Part shown: piece by piece, positions 1-7,493 of the stretch
Layout of the letters: each line of letters begins with the position of its first letter
How positions within the stretch are numbered: position 1 is the first letter of the stretch
NCBI GenBank assembly: GCA_913044085.1
Contig: CAJWNW010000006.1
Span: 1-28,812 of the forward strand
From: an uncultured Flavobacteriaceae bacterium
GTDB lineage: Bacteria > Bacteroidota > Bacteroidia > Flavobacteriales > Flavobacteriaceae
Direction of reading: 5' to 3'
Length of the DNA stretch: 28,812 nucleotides
The notes under the pieces: generated by a model
Databases searched by the model: none
Seen by the model: the letters and a program-made list of their open reading frames with translations, nothing else
Told to the model about the DNA's origin: nothing
Position numbers and translations under genes: made by a program

Positions 1-363
1 CCTGGATTGGCCATTCGTATTTTAGGAGATATTACTGCTGAAAAAGTCCGTATTTTACAAGAAGTTGATGCAATTTTTATCAATGGTTTGCGGGAATGGG
101 ATTTATACGATAAAGTATGGCAAGCAGGGGCCATGTTGCTGCCAGTTAACAGTGTTGGTGTGATGGGAGATGAACGCACCTACGAAAAATGTGTAGCCCT
201 CAGGGCTGTGGAAAGTACTGATGGCATGACTGCGGACTGGGTAAATCTGCCTTACGAGTTTTTACAAAAAACCTCAAATGCAATCATCAATAAGGTCAAA
301 GGCGTGAACAGAGTGGTGTATGACATCAGTTCCAAGCCGCCAGCGACCATAGAATGGGAATAA
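1..363 (+). CDS. guaA: GMP synthase (glutamine-hydrolysing), C-terminal fragment
   Basis: This is the 3' end of a gene that begins before the window; the frame is open from base 1 and ends in TAA at 361-363, giving about 120 residues. It corresponds to the C-terminal dimerisation domain of GuaA, the last enzyme of GMP synthesis (XMP plus glutamine plus ATP to GMP). Recognisable blocks are GLAIRILGDIT, the INGLREWDLYDKVWQAGAMLLPV stretch, GVMGDERTYE, LRAVESTDGMTADW and the terminal VNRVVYDISSKPPATIEWE, which is the highly conserved GuaA C-terminus. The glutaminase and ATP-pyrophosphatase domains lie upstream and are not visible. The next gene starts 60 bp downstream on the same strand. Confidence 0.97.
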   Translation, partial: PGLAIRILGDITAEKVRILQEVDAIFINGLREWDLYDKVWQAGAMLLPVNSVGVMGDERTYEKCVALRAVESTDGMTADWVNLPYEFLQKTSNAIINKVKGVNRVVYDISSKPPATIEWE

Positions 364-423
364 TATTTGGATATCTCATATAAGCGCATTAGTTTTAAAC
401 TCCTATTGAACCCATACAACAAC

Positions 424-2370
424 ATGAATAAACTCTTTTTTAGCGGGATTTTAATGCTCTTTATCAATCTGGTGTCTGCCCAAGTCTTGCGCGAACACAC
501 CATTGATTCTACAGATAATTTAGAAGCTATTGCTCAGCGTTACGGTGTTCTGCCAGAGGATATTATTGACCTTAATCCTGAGGCAAAAAATCAACTTTTG
601 GTTGGGAATGTTTTGCTCATTCCTAACCCCATTCAAAAAAAGAGCTTAGAGACCAAAGAGATTCAAGAAGTTGTTTCCTATAAAATTCATCGTGTCAAGC
701 GAAAAGAGAGTCTATACAGTATTTCCAAAAAATACAATGTCTCTATTGAAGAAATTAAAAAAAACAATCAGAAATTATACGAAACCACACTTAAGTTCAA
801 AGACAAAATTTACATTCCGAAATATAAAACACGCACGGTTGTTGTACCCCCTAAGGCGCTGCGAACTTATAAAGTTTTACCAAAAGAAGGAAAATGGCGC
901 ATTGCCTATAAGTTTGGAATCTCAGTTCAGGAGTTAGAGGCTTTGAATCCAAATTTGAGCGCTGTTTTAAATATTGGTCAATCCATAAACGTTCCCAATA
1001 TTGAAACTTATGAAGAGCAAACAGTTTCAGATCCACGTTTTGATTTTTATGAAGTGCTGCCCAAAGAGGGTTATTACCGCTTGTTTAAAAAATTAGGTAT
1101 TGATCGGGACAGCTTGGAACAATTAAATCCTATTTTAAAAGAAACGGGTCTAAAAAACGGCATGGTATTGAAAGTTCCAAAGTCAAATTTAAAAGGAGTC
1201 GATTTGAAAATTACGGACTTAACAGCTCAATTAAAGCACTTTAATCCAAAAGAAATTGCTCTATTGTTACCCTTTAAAACCAATTCAATTGATTTTGATT
1301 CCATTCATTTGGCGAAAAAACAGATTCAACGCGATGGTTACATTCGTATTTCTACAGAATTTTATGCCGGCCTTAAAATGGCTTTAGATTCGGCCAAACA
1401 ACTCGGTATTTCTATCAATCTTGAAGTTTTTGACACGGAGGCCAACCCCCAAAAGACCCAAAAACTGTTGCTAAATAATGATTTGTCAAAATATGACCTT
1501 GTAATTGGTCCGATAACTTCAGGCAATTGCAAGCAGGTAGCTCAGTCTTTACAAGCATCCAATACTGCAGTGGTGTCTCCATTTGTAAAATTTGATGCCC
1601 TTAATAGCAATCTTATCCAAAGTATTCCCGCAGATGATTGGATGGCTGATAAGTTATTGACCTATGCAAAGAAAGACAGCATACCAAATCAAATATTGAT
1701 CATTTCAGATTCAAAATCCATGACCCGCGTTTCTAAAATTCGGAATGCCTTTCCAATGGCCAATGTTTTGCGCTCTCAACGGGATGACTCAGGGAAAGAA
1801 CAATATTATGTTGAATTTGAAACCGTTCAGAAGGCCCTGCTTCCAGGAAAAACTTTGGTGTTTTTGGAAACCAATAATGAGAGTTTTGCATCCAATGTAA
1901 CAAGCATGCTCAATGGTTTGAATGGTATTACTATAGAAAAAGAAGCAGCCGAAAATGAAGATGAAGAAGACATTGAAATTGAGGTTGAACGCGAACTCAC
2001 ATTGATGACTACTAACCATAACAAGGCTTTTACTGGGAATAATATATCCAATGCAGATTTATCTAATTTAAATTTTCAATTCCCATCTGTTTACCACTAC
2101 AATGAGCAATTGAATTCTTTTGCAAAACGCTATAACGAAAAGTTTGGAACTTATCCAACACGTTACGCCACACGTGGTTTTGATCTGACTTTAGATTTAC
2201 TTTTGCGATTGGCATCTTTCGAATTTTTTTACAACGATTTAACCACCATGCAAACTAAGTATTTAGAAAATAAGTTCAACTATGTGAAAAGAGAAGGAGG
2301 AGGCTATATAAACCAATCCGCTTTTATATTAAAATACGAGGATTTATTTATTGTTAAGATGGAAGATTAG
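424..2370 (+). CDS. Secreted LysM / periplasmic-binding-fold (PBP1-like) protein
   Basis: 648 residues. The start at ATG 424 is preferred over an in-frame TTG at 367 because it is followed directly by a signal peptide (residues 1-19, ending VSA before Gln20). Four LysM-type peptidoglycan-binding repeats follow, at about residues 24-67, 86-132, 148-191 and 207-252; the last two are more divergent (both begin with a VLPKEG block). Residues from about 275 to the end resemble a periplasmic-binding-protein type 1 fold (IALLLPFKTN, YAGLKMALDSA, YDLVIGPITS). An acidic insertion, rich in Glu and Asp, lies near residue 525. The layout suggests a periplasmic protein anchored to the cell wall with a ligand-binding or structural domain; the ligand is unknown. 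It may be read through from guaA. Its last 17 bp overlap the convergent thioredoxin-like gene. Confidence 0.88.
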   Translation: MNKLFFSGILMLFINLVSAQVLREHTIDSTDNLEAIAQRYGVLPEDIIDLNPEAKNQLLVGNVLLIPNPIQKKSLETKEIQEVVSYKIHRVKRKESLYSISKKYNVSIEEIKKNNQKLYETTLKFKDKIYIPKYKTRTVVVPPKALRTYKVLPKEGKWRIAYKFGISVQELEALNPNLSAVLNIGQSINVPNIETYEEQTVSDPRFDFYEVLPKEGYYRLFKKLGIDRDSLEQLNPILKETGLKNGMVLKVPKSNLKGVDLKITDLTAQLKHFNPKEIALLLPFKTNSIDFDSIHLAKKQIQRDGYIRISTEFYAGLKMALDSAKQLGISINLEVFDTEANPQKTQKLLLNNDLSKYDLVIGPITSGNCKQVAQSLQASNTAVVSPFVKFDALNSNLIQSIPADDWMADKLLTYAKKDSIPNQILIISDSKSMTRVSKIRNAFPMANVLRSQRDDSGKEQYYVEFETVQKALLPGKTLVFLETNNESFASNVTSMLNGLNGITIEKEAAENEDEEDIEIEVERELTLMTTNHNKAFTGNNISNADLSNLNFQFPSVYHYNEQLNSFAKRYNEKFGTYPTRYATRGFDLTLDLLLRLASFEFFYNDLTTMQTKYLENKFNYVKREGGGYINQSAFILKYEDLFIVKMED

Positions 2371-2926
2371 TTGGTTTCCATTTGATATTGCATCCAATAC
2401 TTGGTTTTTGAACCGCTTCGTTTGGCGTTTTTTTCATCAGACATTCCATGGCATGTATTAAATCTGAAGCATCATTTTTAAGCCCGTTTTCAGGTCTTGA
2501 AGCATCCATTTGACCGCGATACACAAGTTTTAAATTACTGTCAAATAAATAAAAATCTGGAGTGCATGCCGCATCATATGCTTTGGCAACTTCTTGTGTT
2601 TCGTCATACAAGTAAGGGAAAGAATAGCCTGTGTCAAGGGCATGTAATTTCATTTTTTCGGGGCTATCTTGTGGATATTTTTCTATATCGTTACTTGAAA
2701 TAGCAATAAAATTAATCCCTTTTTCTTGATAAAGGTTCGCCGTATTTACAAGGGCTTGATTGATGTGAATTACAAAAGGGCAATGGTTACATATAAAAGC
2801 GATAACAGTCCCTTGCGCGCCTTGTAAGTGTTCTAAGTTTTTATAGGTGTCATTGGTAGTATCCAATAAGTTAAAAGCGGGAGCCTTGGTGCCTAAGGGT
2901 AACATATTTGAGGGTGTTCTAGCCAT
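2354..2926 (-). CDS. Thioredoxin-like / AhpC-TSA family protein
   Basis: 190 residues, no signal peptide, so probably cytoplasmic. The N-terminal half is a thioredoxin fold of the redoxin type: LGTKAPAFNLLD, then FICNHCPFV with a CxxC-type pair at Cys46 and Cys49, then FIAISSND and a cis-Pro region (ACTPDFYLFD). The line VYRGQMDASRPENG is typical of the thioredoxin-family proteins that Bacteroidota and others carry with a CNHCP active site. The exact substrate is unknown; the role is inferred to be thiol-disulfide or peroxide-related. It is divergent from csaA across a 49-bp gap holding a perfect palindrome, and its 3' end overlaps the LysM gene by 17 bp. Confidence 0.88.
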   Translation of the reverse strand: MARTPSNMLPLGTKAPAFNLLDTTNDTYKNLEHLQGAQGTVIAFICNHCPFVIHINQALVNTANLYQEKGINFIAISSNDIEKYPQDSPEKMKLHALDTGYSFPYLYDETQEVAKAYDAACTPDFYLFDSNLKLVYRGQMDASRPENGLKNDASDLIHAMECLMKKTPNEAVQKPSIGCNIKWKPTNLPS

Positions 2927-2949
2927 GATTTTTTATTTTTTAATGATAT

Positions 2950-2964
2950 CTTTACAATGTAAAG
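2950..2964. promoter_or_regulatory. Perfect 7-1-7 palindrome in the trx/csaA divergent region
   Basis: CTTTACA-A-TGTAAAG is a perfect inverted repeat with a one-base centre. Two further flanking base pairs match after a mismatch on each side (TA...TA). It lies 23 bp upstream of the thioredoxin-like start codon and 11 bp upstream of the csaA start codon, and it overlaps a weak -7-like box on the plus strand (TATCTTTA, 2947-2954). The geometry fits an operator for a dimeric repressor; the regulator is unknown. Confidence 0.5.
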
Positions 2965-2975
2965 TTACGTATAAT

Positions 2976-3308
2976 ATGTCTGAAATTTCATTTGAAGATT
3001 TTCAAAAAATTGATTTACGAGTAGGAACGGTAATTGAAGTTAAAGCGTTTCCTGCAGCACACAAACCCGCCTATCAACTGACCATAGACTTTGGCCCACT
3101 GGGCACCAAAAAATCCTCAGCGCAAATAACATCACATTACACCAAAGCGGATTTGGTTGGAAAACAAATTATAGCCAATGTTAATTTTAAAGACAAGCAA
3201 ATTGCAAACTTCAAAAGCCAGTGTTTGGTTTTGGGCGCGGAAGATAAAGCAGGTGTTGTTTTACTGAATCCCTCTAAGAAGGTTCCAAATGGCTCAAGTG
3301 TTCAATAG
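2976..3308 (+). CDS. csaA: tRNA-binding domain protein, CsaA family
   Basis: 110 residues from ATG 2976; an in-frame upstream extension to 2847 runs back into the divergent gene and does not look like family sequence, so it is rejected. The protein is a single OB-fold tRNA-binding domain of the CsaA type: FEDFQKIDLRVGTVIEVKAF, AHKPAYQLTIDFGPLGTKKS, AQITSHYTKADLVGKQIIA, then NVNFKDKQIANFKSQCLVLG. The length equals that of Bacillus CsaA. CsaA proteins bind tRNA and have been described as chaperone- or secretion-related; the actual role here is unknown. The gene is divergent from the thioredoxin-like gene and convergent with the DUF3276 gene. Confidence 0.9.
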   Translation: MSEISFEDFQKIDLRVGTVIEVKAFPAAHKPAYQLTIDFGPLGTKKSSAQITSHYTKADLVGKQIIANVNFKDKQIANFKSQCLVLGAEDKAGVVLLNPSKKVPNGSSVQ

Positions 3309-3348
3309 CTTTAAACCCTATTTTTACAACATAAAATCCATCTACAGT

Positions 3349-3654
3349 CTATTCACTTTCATTGTTTGAAAATGCTTGATCTGGGTTATAATCACTGATA
3401 ATTTCCTCTCCTTTTTCTTTAATGATAAAATCTGTCATTTCTTCAAGAAAGGCTTTAAATTCATTAAAATCTTCTTTATATAAATAGATTTTGTGTTTTT
3501 TAAAATGAAAAGAACCGTCTTCATTTGTGAATTTTTTACTTTCCGTAACGGTTAAGTAATAGTCTCCAGCTTTGGTGGCTTTAACATCAAAAAAATACGT
3601 TCTCCTGCCGGCCCTAAGGGCTTTAGATAAAATATCTTGTTCTCTTTCGTACAT
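3349..3654 (-). CDS. DUF3276 / PUR-alpha-like nucleic-acid-binding protein
   Basis: 101 residues from the ATG at 3654 (MYEREQDILSKALRAGRRTY...). A longer in-frame start at 3690 adds twelve residues and begins within the proposed -7 box, so the shorter form is preferred. The sequence matches the small Bacteroidota DUF3276 family: an N-terminal basic segment (SKALRAGRRTYFFDVKATKAGDYYLTVTESKK), then KHKIYLYKEDFNEFKAFLEEM, then an acidic tail. Members have a PUR-domain fold and are thought to bind single-stranded DNA or RNA. It probably has its own promoter (see 3688-3718). Downstream, it converges on csaA with a 40-bp gap and no clear terminator hairpin. Confidence 0.88.
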   Translation of the reverse strand: MYEREQDILSKALRAGRRTYFFDVKATKAGDYYLTVTESKKFTNEDGSFHFKKHKIYLYKEDFNEFKAFLEEMTDFIIKEKGEEIISDYNPDQAFSNNESE

Positions 3655-3687
3655 CTTTACTTTTATTGAGTTCTGTATTGTTAGGAT

Positions 3688-3718
3688 CAAAAATGAAAAA
3701 AATATATGACCTCGACAA
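3688..3718 (-). promoter_or_regulatory. Candidate promoter for the DUF3276 gene
   Basis: Reading the minus strand, TTG (complement of 3716-3718) is followed after exactly 20 bp by CATTTTTG (complement of 3688-3695), a one-mismatch version of the Bacteroidota -7 box TAnnTTTG. It would give a leader of roughly 25 bases before the start codon at 3654. Confidence 0.45.
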
Positions 3719-3759
3719 CTTTTTTATACTATTATTTATCAAGTGACGAATCGTTGAAA

Positions 3760-5514
3760 TCAGCGTGCAGACTCATGCAATTGCTTTTTGTAAAGCGCTT
3801 TGTAATAGCCCTCTTTACTAATTAATTCATTGTGTGTGCCTTGTTGAATTATTTGACCTTTATCGATAACCAAAATCGCATCAGCATTTTTAACCGACGA
3901 AATTCTATGGCTTACAATGAGTGTTGTTCGATCTTTGGAAATATGCTCTAAATTTTCAAGAATTTCTTCTTCGGTCTCTGTATCTACTGCCGATAAGCAG
4001 TCATCTAACATCAAGATTCTAGGGGTTTTTATAAAAGCACGCGCAATTGAAATGCGTTGTTTTTGACCTCCAGATAGTGTGATGCCACGTTCGCCAAGAA
4101 CGGTGTCATAACCCATTGAAAACTTAATGATGTTTTTGTGTACCACCGCTTTTTCTGCAGCTTGTTTAACTTCTTCATCAGAGGCATTTTTATTTCCAAA
4201 CTTGATGTTATTTTTAATAGAATCAGAAAACAAAAAAGGATCTTGAGGCACATAACCAATGCTATTTCTTAAGTCGAATAAATTAATATTTTCAATGTTT
4301 TTATCATCAATTTCAATGCTGCCTGAAGTGCAATTATACATCCTTCCAATGAGTTCTAAAATTGTCGATTTTCCACTACCAGTTTTTCCAATTATAGCCA
4401 GGGTTTTCCCTTTCTCCAAAACAAAATTTATTCCTTTTAATGCTTCAATATTTGTATCTCCGTATGTTAAATGCACATTTTTAAAGACAATTTTTCCTTT
4501 AATTTCAGTGCTTTCAGCTTGAGTATTGACTACAGATGGTTTTTGTTTTAAAAACTCATTGATGCGTTTTTGAGAGGCTTCAGCTTCCTGAACAAGAGAA
4601 GTCACCCAGCCAACAGATGCCACAGGCCAGGTCAGCATATTGACATAAATAATAAACTCGGCAATGGTTCCTAGTTCTTGAATGTCTCCTTGGATATATT
4701 GTTGTCCCCCCACATATATAACAATTAAGTTACTGGTTCCAATGAGCAATAACATCAAGGGGAAGAAAAAGGCTTGTATTTTAGTCAAATTCAGACGTTT
4801 ACTGCGTTGACTGTTGGAAAGCTTAGTGAAGTCCTCTTGTGTTTGCGCTTCGATCGCATAGGCTTTTGTTACAGAGATGCCACTAAAAATTTCTTGTGTT
4901 GCAGAAGAAAGGGTTGAAAGTTGGGCTTGCACAATGGTGCTGCGTCTGTTTATTAATTTGCTTAAAAGGTAAATGGATAATGATAATATTGGCAATGGTA
5001 AAATTGTGTAAAGCGTGAGTGTTGGTGCTTTACTGTACATGTAAATGAGGGCTACTGTAAACAAGGTCAGTGTATTAATGGTATACATTACAGCCGGACC
5101 AACATACATGCGAACCTTAGCAACATCTTCTGTAATTCGATTCATCAAGTCCCCAGTTCTGTTTTGTTTATAGAAGGGCAAACAAAGGGATTGGTAATGC
5201 TGGTATATTTCATTTTTCAAATCAAATTCGATATATCTTGAAACATTAATAAGTGTTTGCCGCATTAAAAAAGTAAATAATCCCGTGGCCAAGGCTGCTC
5301 CTAAAATCAACAGAATTTTAAAACGAATAGCGGATTTAAATTCGGATTCGGGCAATGGATTATCTATTTGCTGCGCTACCAAGGTGATGATATCGCCAAT
5401 TAGTTGAGGAGTAAACAATGAAAAAATCTTAGCACACGCCACAATAAATACACCTAGTATTATTTTGTGTTTGTACTTTACAAAGTATTTGTTAATATGA
5501 CTTAGCGCTTTCAT
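3760..5514 (-). CDS. ABC transporter half-transporter (exporter type, permease plus ATPase)
   Basis: 584 residues, the standard length of a type-I exporter half-transporter. Residues 1-320 form the six-helix membrane domain (first helix IILGVFIVACAKIFSLF, then pairs near 65-85, 140-180 and 250-300). The ATPase domain has Walker A GKTGSGKST near 373-381, Q-loop YVPQDPF, signature LSGGQKQR near 479, Walker B LMLDD with Asp504, D-loop SAVD and H-loop SHR. The residue after the Walker B Asp is Asp505, not the usual catalytic Glu, as in MdlA or YheI/BmrC-like subunits that work in heterodimers; no partner gene is nearby. The substrate is unknown. It is divergent from nusB. Confidence 0.93.
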   Translation of the reverse strand: MKALSHINKYFVKYKHKIILGVFIVACAKIFSLFTPQLIGDIITLVAQQIDNPLPESEFKSAIRFKILLILGAALATGLFTFLMRQTLINVSRYIEFDLKNEIYQHYQSLCLPFYKQNRTGDLMNRITEDVAKVRMYVGPAVMYTINTLTLFTVALIYMYSKAPTLTLYTILPLPILSLSIYLLSKLINRRSTIVQAQLSTLSSATQEIFSGISVTKAYAIEAQTQEDFTKLSNSQRSKRLNLTKIQAFFFPLMLLLIGTSNLIVIYVGGQQYIQGDIQELGTIAEFIIYVNMLTWPVASVGWVTSLVQEAEASQKRINEFLKQKPSVVNTQAESTEIKGKIVFKNVHLTYGDTNIEALKGINFVLEKGKTLAIIGKTGSGKSTILELIGRMYNCTSGSIEIDDKNIENINLFDLRNSIGYVPQDPFLFSDSIKNNIKFGNKNASDEEVKQAAEKAVVHKNIIKFSMGYDTVLGERGITLSGGQKQRISIARAFIKTPRILMLDDCLSAVDTETEEEILENLEHISKDRTTLIVSHRISSVKNADAILVIDKGQIIQQGTHNELISKEGYYKALYKKQLHESAR

Positions 5515-5529
5515 CTATATGATTCAAAA

Positions 5530-5537
5530 CAAAGATA
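5530..5537 (-). promoter_or_regulatory. -7 box of the ABC transporter gene
   Basis: The complement reads TATCTTTG, an exact match to TAnnTTTG, placed 15 bp before the start codon at 5514, implying a very short leader. No TTG is found at the usual -33 spacing. Confidence 0.4.
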
Positions 5538-5604
5538 CTTTTTAGGATTCATTAATTATGTTATAAAAAAACTATTTTTCAATTCCTAAAGTTTAAAATA
5601 ATAC

Positions 5605-5612
5605 TATTTTTG
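5605..5612 (+). promoter_or_regulatory. -7 box of the nusB operon
   Basis: TATTTTTG is an exact match to the Bacteroidota -7 consensus. It predicts a leader of about 60 bases before nusB. No clear -33 TTG is present. The leader contains an 8-bp inverted repeat, TATCAAAC (5625-5632) and GTTTGATA (5651-5658), separated by 18 bases. Confidence 0.45.
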
Positions 5613-5677
5613 CAACTCGAATTATATCAAACCTTACAGAAATAATCACAGTTTGATACGTAAAGTTCTTTTCTATT

Positions 5678-6616
5678 ATGCTCAATAGACGTCATATTCG
5701 CGCTAAAGTCATGCAAGTGTTGTATGCGCAGACCACCAACACCACAGAAGAGGATTCGGCCTCGCAATTGCAAAGCAGCATGGCGCATATGTACAAGTTG
5801 TATCTTTTAATGACCTCTTTGCTTATCAAGCTTAGAGAAAGAGCCATAGACCACCAAAAGAGATCTCAAAATAAACACATAAAAACGCAAGAAGATGCAA
5901 ACCCAAACATGCGTTTTGTAGATAATTTTTTGCTAGAAAAATTGGCGGATGATGCCGCCTTAAAAGCTGAATTAGAATCGCATAAAATTCAATATTGGGA
6001 ACAGGACGGAGAATATGTTGAATTAATTTACCAGGACTTAATTAAAAGCGATTTGTACGAATCTTTTATGAGCAGTTCCGAATCTTCATTAGAGAATGAT
6101 GTGACTTTCGTCGTTGAGATTTTTAGAGAAATTATTGTATCCAATAATAAACTTTATGACTATTTTCAAGATAAAAATATCACCTGGGTGGATGACTTTC
6201 CAGTAGTCAACACCTTTATTGTTAAATTGTTTAAACGGTTAACCTCTAAGTTAAAAACTGATTTTTTTACTCCCAATTTATTCAAAGATAAAGAAGACGA
6301 AACATTTGGGTTTAAACTCATGAAAGCGACGCGTGATAATTATGAAGTTTACAATGCGGAAATTATTTCAAAAACCAAAAACTGGGATAAAGATCGCATT
6401 GCAAAAATTGATTTTGTATTACTTCAGATGGCGATATGTGAATTTCAAGAGTTTCCAAGCATTCCAACCAAAGTAACCATCAATGAATATATTGAGCTAG
6501 CAAAAGAATACTCAACTCCTAAAAGCAATGTTTTTATTAACGGAGTTTTGGACAAAATTATAAAGGATTATAGAAATCAAAAAACCCTGAATAAGAAAGG
6601 GCGTGGTTTAATGTAA
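5678..6616 (+). CDS. nusB: Transcription antitermination factor NusB, long Bacteroidota form
   Basis: 312 residues, more than twice the E. coli protein (139). The first helix of the NusB fold is recognisable at the N-terminus (MLNRRHIRAKVMQVLYAQ), and the rest of the fold lies at the C-terminus, from about residue 210, with the diagnostic DRIAKIDFVLLQMAICEF, TKVTINEYIELAKEYSTPKS and FINGVLDKII blocks. Between them is a long charged helical stretch not found in proteobacterial NusB. Known NusB proteins bind boxA RNA with NusE (S10) and promote rRNA antitermination. It heads a same-strand cluster with the DUF1573 lipoprotein (47 bp downstream) and yajC. Confidence 0.93.
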   Translation: MLNRRHIRAKVMQVLYAQTTNTTEEDSASQLQSSMAHMYKLYLLMTSLLIKLRERAIDHQKRSQNKHIKTQEDANPNMRFVDNFLLEKLADDAALKAELESHKIQYWEQDGEYVELIYQDLIKSDLYESFMSSSESSLENDVTFVVEIFREIIVSNNKLYDYFQDKNITWVDDFPVVNTFIVKLFKRLTSKLKTDFFTPNLFKDKEDETFGFKLMKATRDNYEVYNAEIISKTKNWDKDRIAKIDFVLLQMAICEFQEFPSIPTKVTINEYIELAKEYSTPKSNVFINGVLDKIIKDYRNQKTLNKKGRGLM

Positions 6617-6663
6617 TTTTATTAAATTTACCTTCAATTTGATAACAACTAAATAAATAGGAT

Positions 6664-7140
6664 ATGAAAAAAATAAGCTTAATTCTCTTTGCCTTGGCGA
6701 TACTGCCTATGAATTCATGTAAAGAAAATGCAACTGAAAAAATTAACCAAGAAAATGTTGAAAAGGCCGCAGAGCGCGATGCTCAAACTATTGTATTTCC
6801 GACCATTAGTTTTGATAAAACTTTACATGATTTTGGTGAAATTCAAAATGGCACGCCTGTTGAAACGGTTTTTTCATACACAAACTCAGGGCGATCACCT
6901 TTGGTCGTAACTGATATAAAAAGTACCTGTGGCTGTACCGTCCCTCAAGGATGGAGTAAAGAACCCTTGATGCCGGGAGAGTCCTCTCAGTTTTCTGTTA
7001 AGTTTAATGGTAAAGGTGCCAATAAAGTCTCCAAAACTATTACTTTAACAACCAATACTGAAAAAGGGCGAGAGCAAGTACGCATTACCGCTTTTGTGAA
7101 GCCTGACCCCAACGCGCCAGCAGTTGTTAAGAAACAATAA
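6664..7140 (+). CDS. DUF1573 domain lipoprotein
   Basis: 158 residues. A short hydrophobic signal ends at a plausible lipobox (PMNSC, Cys19), so the protein is probably a lipoprotein exported to the periplasmic side. Residues from about 45 to 150 form one DUF1573 (ASH/HYDIN-like immunoglobulin-fold) domain: LHDFGEIQNGTPVETVFSYTN, then the conserved STCGCT motif, then MPGESSQFSVKFN and TLTTNTEKGREQVRITAFV. The function of the family is unknown. The gene sits between nusB and yajC, an arrangement I recall as common in Flavobacteriaceae, with 15 bp to yajC, so co-transcription is likely. Confidence 0.9.
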   Translation: MKKISLILFALAILPMNSCKENATEKINQENVEKAAERDAQTIVFPTISFDKTLHDFGEIQNGTPVETVFSYTNSGRSPLVVTDIKSTCGCTVPQGWSKEPLMPGESSQFSVKFNGKGANKVSKTITLTTNTEKGREQVRITAFVKPDPNAPAVVKKQ

Positions 7141-7155
7141 TAATATCAAAATTCT

Positions 7156-7443
7156 ATGGAAACCCTTAGTAATTATACTCCTTTAATACTAATATTGTTG
7201 GTGTTTTACTTTTTTATCTTAGCGCCCCAGCTTAAGCGCAATAAAAAAGAAAAACAATTTTCAGCCAATTTAAAAAAAGGGGATCGTGTCATAACAAAAT
7301 CTGGAATGCATGGTAAAATTGCTGCACTCAATGACAAAGACAACTCTTGTGTGGTTGAAACTTTGGCTGGTAAAATTAAATTTGAACGATCTGCGCTGTC
7401 CATTGAGATGACCCAGAAATTGAATGCACCAACAAAAAAATAG
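7156..7443 (+). CDS. yajC: Preprotein translocase accessory subunit YajC
   Basis: 95 residues. A single N-terminal membrane helix (about residues 9-23, LILILLVFYFFILAP) is followed by the YajC signature PQLKRNKKEKQF, then KKGDRVITKSGMHGKIAALND and a short beta-rich tail. YajC associates with SecDF and the Sec translocon in the inner membrane. It is the last gene of the nusB cluster and is followed directly by a bidirectional terminator hairpin. Confidence 0.95.
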   Translation: METLSNYTPLILILLVFYFFILAPQLKRNKKEKQFSANLKKGDRVITKSGMHGKIAALNDKDNSCVVETLAGKIKFERSALSIEMTQKLNAPTKK

Positions 7444-7465
7444 TACATAAAAGCTGTCGATTATA

Positions 7466-7493
7466 AAAAAAAGCTGCATCTGCAGCTTTTTTT
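7466..7493. terminator. Bidirectional intrinsic terminator, yajC / pepT
   Basis: Twelve base pairs pair around a short loop: AAAAAAAGCTGC (7466-7477) with GCAGCTTTTTTT (7482-7493). The A-run on one side and T-run on the other make it work on both strands. The pepT stop codon (complement of 7492-7494) lies inside the right arm. Confidence 0.88.
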
